Positions 61,534 through 64,000 of a stretch of 64,000 bases of DNA are shown here, in pieces. Positions within the stretch are counted from its first letter, which is position 1. Every line of letters begins with the position of its first letter. The notes under the pieces were generated by a model. That model saw nothing but the letters and a program-made list of their open reading frames with translations. It had not been told where the DNA came from and ran no database searches. Source of the DNA: Flavobacterium amnicola (lineage in GTDB: Bacteria; Bacteroidota; Bacteroidia; Flavobacteriales; Flavobacteriaceae); assembly GCF_004122165.1 (NCBI RefSeq), contig NZ_SBKO01000001.1, positions 1 to 64,000 on the forward strand, read 5' to 3'. The translations under genes and the position numbers were made by a program.

Positions 61534-62134
61534 TACAATTATTTTTGATTTTGGCGGCGTGTTTATCGATTTAAACAAAGAAGCTTCATTAGAAGCCTTA
61601 AAAAAATTAGGTCTTGAATCTTGGAATGATGAAATTGAAAAAATAAATCAGAAATTCGAAAAAGGCAAACTTACCGAGGTTCAATTCATGATTGAAATCA
61701 AAAAATTAATTCCAAATGCTTCTATAGAAGATATTAGAGCGGCTTGGCATCAAGTATTGTCTGACTTCCCATTAAATAGATTAGAATTTTTACAACGTCT
61801 TTCTCATAAATACAAATTGTTTTTATTAAGTAATTCCGATGAAATTCAAGTGGCCAAATTCGAACACAAATTAGGCTATACCTTTGCCAGAGAGTTTTAT
61901 CAGTGTTTTGAACAAGTGTATTTTTCCCATGAAATTGGCTACAGAAAACCAGAACTAGAAGCGTTTAACTATGTGATTAAAAAACATGCGTTAAATCCAA
62001 GTCGTACCTTATTTATAGATGATAAAAAAGAAAATACCGATATTGCCGCAAGTTTAGGCATGCATGTTTGGAACATACAAGTCGATAAGGAAGATGTTAC
62101 CGAATTACTTTCGAGAAAAGAATTGCCTTTTTAA
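61526..62134 (+). CDS. HAD-family hydrolase
   Basis: 202 residues, subfamily IA. Nucleophile Asp8 in IIFDFGGVFIDL (second motif residue is Gly, not Asp, as in several HAD-IA members), SNSDE as motif II, the RKPELEAFNYVI lysine and LFIDDKKENTDIAASLG as motif IV. A small-molecule phosphatase; after ribD it might be the pyrimidine phosphatase of riboflavin synthesis, but this is only inference. Confidence 0.88.
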   Translation: MINTIIFDFGGVFIDLNKEASLEALKKLGLESWNDEIEKINQKFEKGKLTEVQFMIEIKKLIPNASIEDIRAAWHQVLSDFPLNRLEFLQRLSHKYKLFLLSNSDEIQVAKFEHKLGYTFAREFYQCFEQVYFSHEIGYRKPELEAFNYVIKKHALNPSRTLFIDDKKENTDIAASLGMHVWNIQVDKEDVTELLSRKELPF

Positions 62135-62167
62135 CTTATTTTATACTTTTGTGCTCAAATTACACCA

Positions 62168-62776
62168 TTGAGTTCGTCCGACACCTATAAAACCATTGCT
62201 TCTGCTTCCCCAGAAGTCTTATTTAAAGAAAAAAACAGCAAGTTTTTTGGCTATGCCTTTCCTATTTCTTCCGAAGAAGAAGTCAAACCCCTTATTGAGC
62301 AACTTAAAAAAGAACATTTTTCAGCCCGACATTGGTGTTATGCTTACCAAATTGGCACAACTAAAATTCAATACCGCGCCAATGATGACGGCGAACCCAA
62401 CAATAGTGCCGGAATGCCCATTTATGGACAAATTCAATCGTTTGAAGTAACCAATGTACTTGTGGTAGTGGTTCGTTATTTTGGGGGCGTAAAATTAGGC
62501 GTGGGCGGATTGATCGCTGCCTATCGAGAAGGAGCGAAATTAGCCCTTGAAGCTTCCGAAATTATTGAAAAAACAATTGACATTCATTTTCGTGTGACCT
62601 TCGACTATAAAAACATGAATAAAGTGATGCGTGTGATCAAAGAAAAAAACCTCAACATTGTTTCGCAACTGATGAACGAAAATTGTCAGATTGAAATCAG
62701 TACTCGAAAAAAAAATGCCGAGATGGTGCTCGACATTTTTACTAATTTATTTGAAGTGGAAGTAGAAGAAGTTTAA
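62168..62776 (+). CDS. YigZ/IMPACT-family protein, TTG start
   Basis: 202 residues. UPF0029 N-terminal domain (KFFGYAFPISSEEEVKPLIE, HWCYAYQIG, GEPNNSAGMPIYGQIQ, VVRYFGGVKLGVGGLIAAYR) and a DUF1949 C-terminal domain. No ATG near; TTG at 62168 (MSSSDTYKT) lines up with homologs' starts and follows a TACTTTTG -7 element at 62144-62151 by 16 bases. Function not established. Ends overlapping the thioesterase gene by four bases. Confidence 0.9.
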   Translation: MSSSDTYKTIASASPEVLFKEKNSKFFGYAFPISSEEEVKPLIEQLKKEHFSARHWCYAYQIGTTKIQYRANDDGEPNNSAGMPIYGQIQSFEVTNVLVVVVRYFGGVKLGVGGLIAAYREGAKLALEASEIIEKTIDIHFRVTFDYKNMNKVMRVIKEKNLNIVSQLMNENCQIEISTRKKNAEMVLDIFTNLFEVEVEEV

Positions 62777-63174
62777 TCTTCTTGCAATAACTTTTTTAAG
62801 TAATCTGGAGGCAAAACGGGACGTCCTGTTTTAACGTCTACAAATACTAAAATGGAGTTCCCAATTGTTAACAACTCGTTCGCTTCGTTATAGACCTCAT
62901 AATCAAATTCAATCTTCACTGAATGCTGACTTTTGAAGATAGTTCGTATTGTTAACAAGTCATCATAGCGTGCTGGTTTTTTATAATTCATCGATAAGGA
63001 AACCAACGGAAGCATAATGCCATTTTCTTCCATCCATTTATACGAAACCCCTAGGTTTCTCAGCCATTCCACGCGGCCCATTTCAAAATATTGAGCGTAA
63101 TTTCCGTGGTAAACCACTGCCATTTGATCGGTTTCTGCGTAACGAACCCGCACTTGTATCTCATGTATTTTCAT
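62773..63174 (-). CDS. YbgC-type acyl-CoA thioesterase
   Basis: 133 residues, a single hotdog domain. Asp16 in RYAETDQMAVVYHGNY with His23 is the 4HBT catalytic pattern. Hydrolyses short acyl-CoA or benzoyl-type thioesters. Single gene, divergent from dnaA. Confidence 0.92.
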   Translation of the reverse strand: MKIHEIQVRVRYAETDQMAVVYHGNYAQYFEMGRVEWLRNLGVSYKWMEENGIMLPLVSLSMNYKKPARYDDLLTIRTIFKSQHSVKIEFDYEVYNEANELLTIGNSILVFVDVKTGRPVLPPDYLKKLLQED

Positions 63175-63285
63175 CTAAATTTTATAACAAAAAATTAATA
63201 CTCTCGTAACCCCAATAAAGTCCTTTACGACAATTTTTTTATAAAATCAATATGAAAAAAATTTTTTTTTAAAGATTTTATAAGT

Positions 63286-63293
63286 CATATTTG
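63286..63293 (+). promoter_or_regulatory. Likely -7 element of the dnaA promoter
   Basis: CATATTTG, one base from TAnnTTTG, followed by CTATCCC. Leader about 75 bases. No convincing DnaA box (TTATCCACA) was found in the 200-base spacer. Confidence 0.5.
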
Positions 63294-63373
63294 CTATCCC
63301 AATTCATCCAAATACTTGACCGTAATTTTATCAAGTAAAACCTTAAATAAATTAACAAATTAGAATGCACATA

Positions 63374-64000
63374 ATGAACAAAACTGCGGAATCGGTCTGG
63401 GAGAACTGTCTACTATTCATAAAGGATAATATACAGGAACAAGCATACAAAACTTGGTTTGAACCAATCAAGTCAGTAGAGCTTACAGACAACGCGCTTT
63501 ACATTCAGGTGCCTAGTAAATTCTTCTACGAATGGCTAGAAGAACACTATGTTAAATTATTAAAAGTGGCCTTGCAAAAAGAACTTGGGAAAAATGCGAA
63601 GTTACTGTATAAAATCAAAATGGAAAATACTTATGGTAATAAACTTCCATTTACTGAGCAGTTACCAAGTGCTACCCGTCAACCTGTAAAAACGCAGGAA
63701 ATTGACGTTCCAGTGCAACAAAAAAATCCAGAGTTAAAAAATCCATTTATCATTCCTGGCATTCGAAATATTAAAATCGAATCGCAACTGAATGCGAATT
63801 ATAGTTTTGACAATTTCTTGGAAGGAGATTCTAACCGATTAGCGCGTAGTGCTGGTATGGCGGTGGCCAATAAACCCGGAGGAACTTCTTTCAATCCGCT
63901 ATTGATTTTTGGTGGTGTTGGATTAGGAAAAACGCACTTAGCCCACGCTATAGGTGTAGAGATCAAAGACAAATATCCAGACAAAACCGTTTTATATATT
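63374..64000 (+). CDS. dnaA: Chromosomal replication initiator DnaA, 5' part
   Basis: Only the first 209 codons lie in the window, open to the right edge. The N-terminal domain I reads MNKTAESVWENCLLFIKDNI, with EQAYKTWFEPIKSVEL. A linker of about 40 residues precedes the AAA+ domain with Walker A GGVGLGKT at 180-187. It melts the origin and loads DnaB (15066 in this window). The ATG at 63374 matches homologs; ATG 63365 would add three residues. Confidence 0.96.
   Translation, partial: MNKTAESVWENCLLFIKDNIQEQAYKTWFEPIKSVELTDNALYIQVPSKFFYEWLEEHYVKLLKVALQKELGKNAKLLYKIKMENTYGNKLPFTEQLPSATRQPVKTQEIDVPVQQKNPELKNPFIIPGIRNIKIESQLNANYSFDNFLEGDSNRLARSAGMAVANKPGGTSFNPLLIFGGVGLGKTHLAHAIGVEIKDKYPDKTVLYI

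Noticed and set aside
63175..63373. Replication origin next to dnaA
   Set aside because: I found no TTATCCACA-type DnaA boxes in this 200-base spacer and no clear AT-rich repeats in register. The origin may lie elsewhere, so it is not called.
1..64000. CRISPR arrays, insertion sequences, toxin-antitoxin or known defence genes
   Set aside because: I scanned for regularly spaced repeats, transposase motifs and typical gene pairs and found none. The repeats present are short hairpins with irregular spacing.

Overview
The window is low-GC chromosomal DNA from a member of the Bacteroidota, almost certainly family Flavobacteriaceae and most likely Flavobacterium or a close relative. Support comes from many close matches to flavobacterial proteins (infC-rpmI-rplT, DnaB, MtaB, a two-subunit transketolase, DUF4199, DUF4290), a secreted metalloprotease with a type IX secretion tail, A-rich leaders without Shine-Dalgarno sequences, and repeated Bacteroidota promoters of the form TTG-N19-21-TAnnTTTG. 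The right edge is the first 209 codons of dnaA. The left edge carries two tandem leftward promoters that look like those of an rRNA operon lying just outside the window. I see no prophage, insertion sequence or CRISPR array.

Layout. 1-2.8 kb: putative rrn promoters, a repeat-filled gap and an M43 metalloprotease. 2.9-6.2 kb: thrS-infC-rpmI-rplT. 6.4-15 kb: rlmF, then a nitrogen-storage block with isoaspartyl peptidase, cyanophycinase, cyanophycin synthetase, a membrane hydroxylase, glutaminase and a protein usually labelled asparagine synthetase B. 15-23 kb: dnaB, accA, an EamA transporter, lptG, tgt and split transketolase. 23-29.1 kb: tRNA-Thr, manA-bcp-queD-idi, carB and rpmH. 29.2-37.5 kb: small membrane or exported proteins, lytic transglycosylase, mtaB, a GlmU-like protein and rpmE2. 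37.6-43.4 kb: glycosyltransferase, ORF6N protein, phosphoglucomutase, ABC exporter, tRNA-Met. 43.5-52.8 kb: aminotransferase, YqgE, HU, fmt-recQ, murA and TSUP permease. 52.7-64 kb: aroQ, three outer-membrane barrels, xerD, hisS, MacB-like permease, prmC, ribD, YigZ, thioesterase and dnaA.

How the genes work together. Most of the window is housekeeping: translation, replication, cell wall, pyrimidine and riboflavin synthesis, tRNA modification. The most coherent accessory theme is a cycle of cyanophycin synthesis (CphA), cleavage (CphB) and dipeptide hydrolysis (isoaspartyl peptidase), next to two amide-nitrogen genes.

Points worth a second look: MurA has Asp in place of the fosfomycin-reactive Cys; CarB lacks its allosteric domain; DnaB ends in an SSB-like acidic tip; infC has only an AUC or AUU start; the aminotransferase gene is preceded by a terminator-like hairpin abutting its ATG; two related hairpin repeat families have constant and variable parts; and a repeat sequence is fused in frame into prmC. 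Product names come from recognising sequence families by eye; no database search was run.
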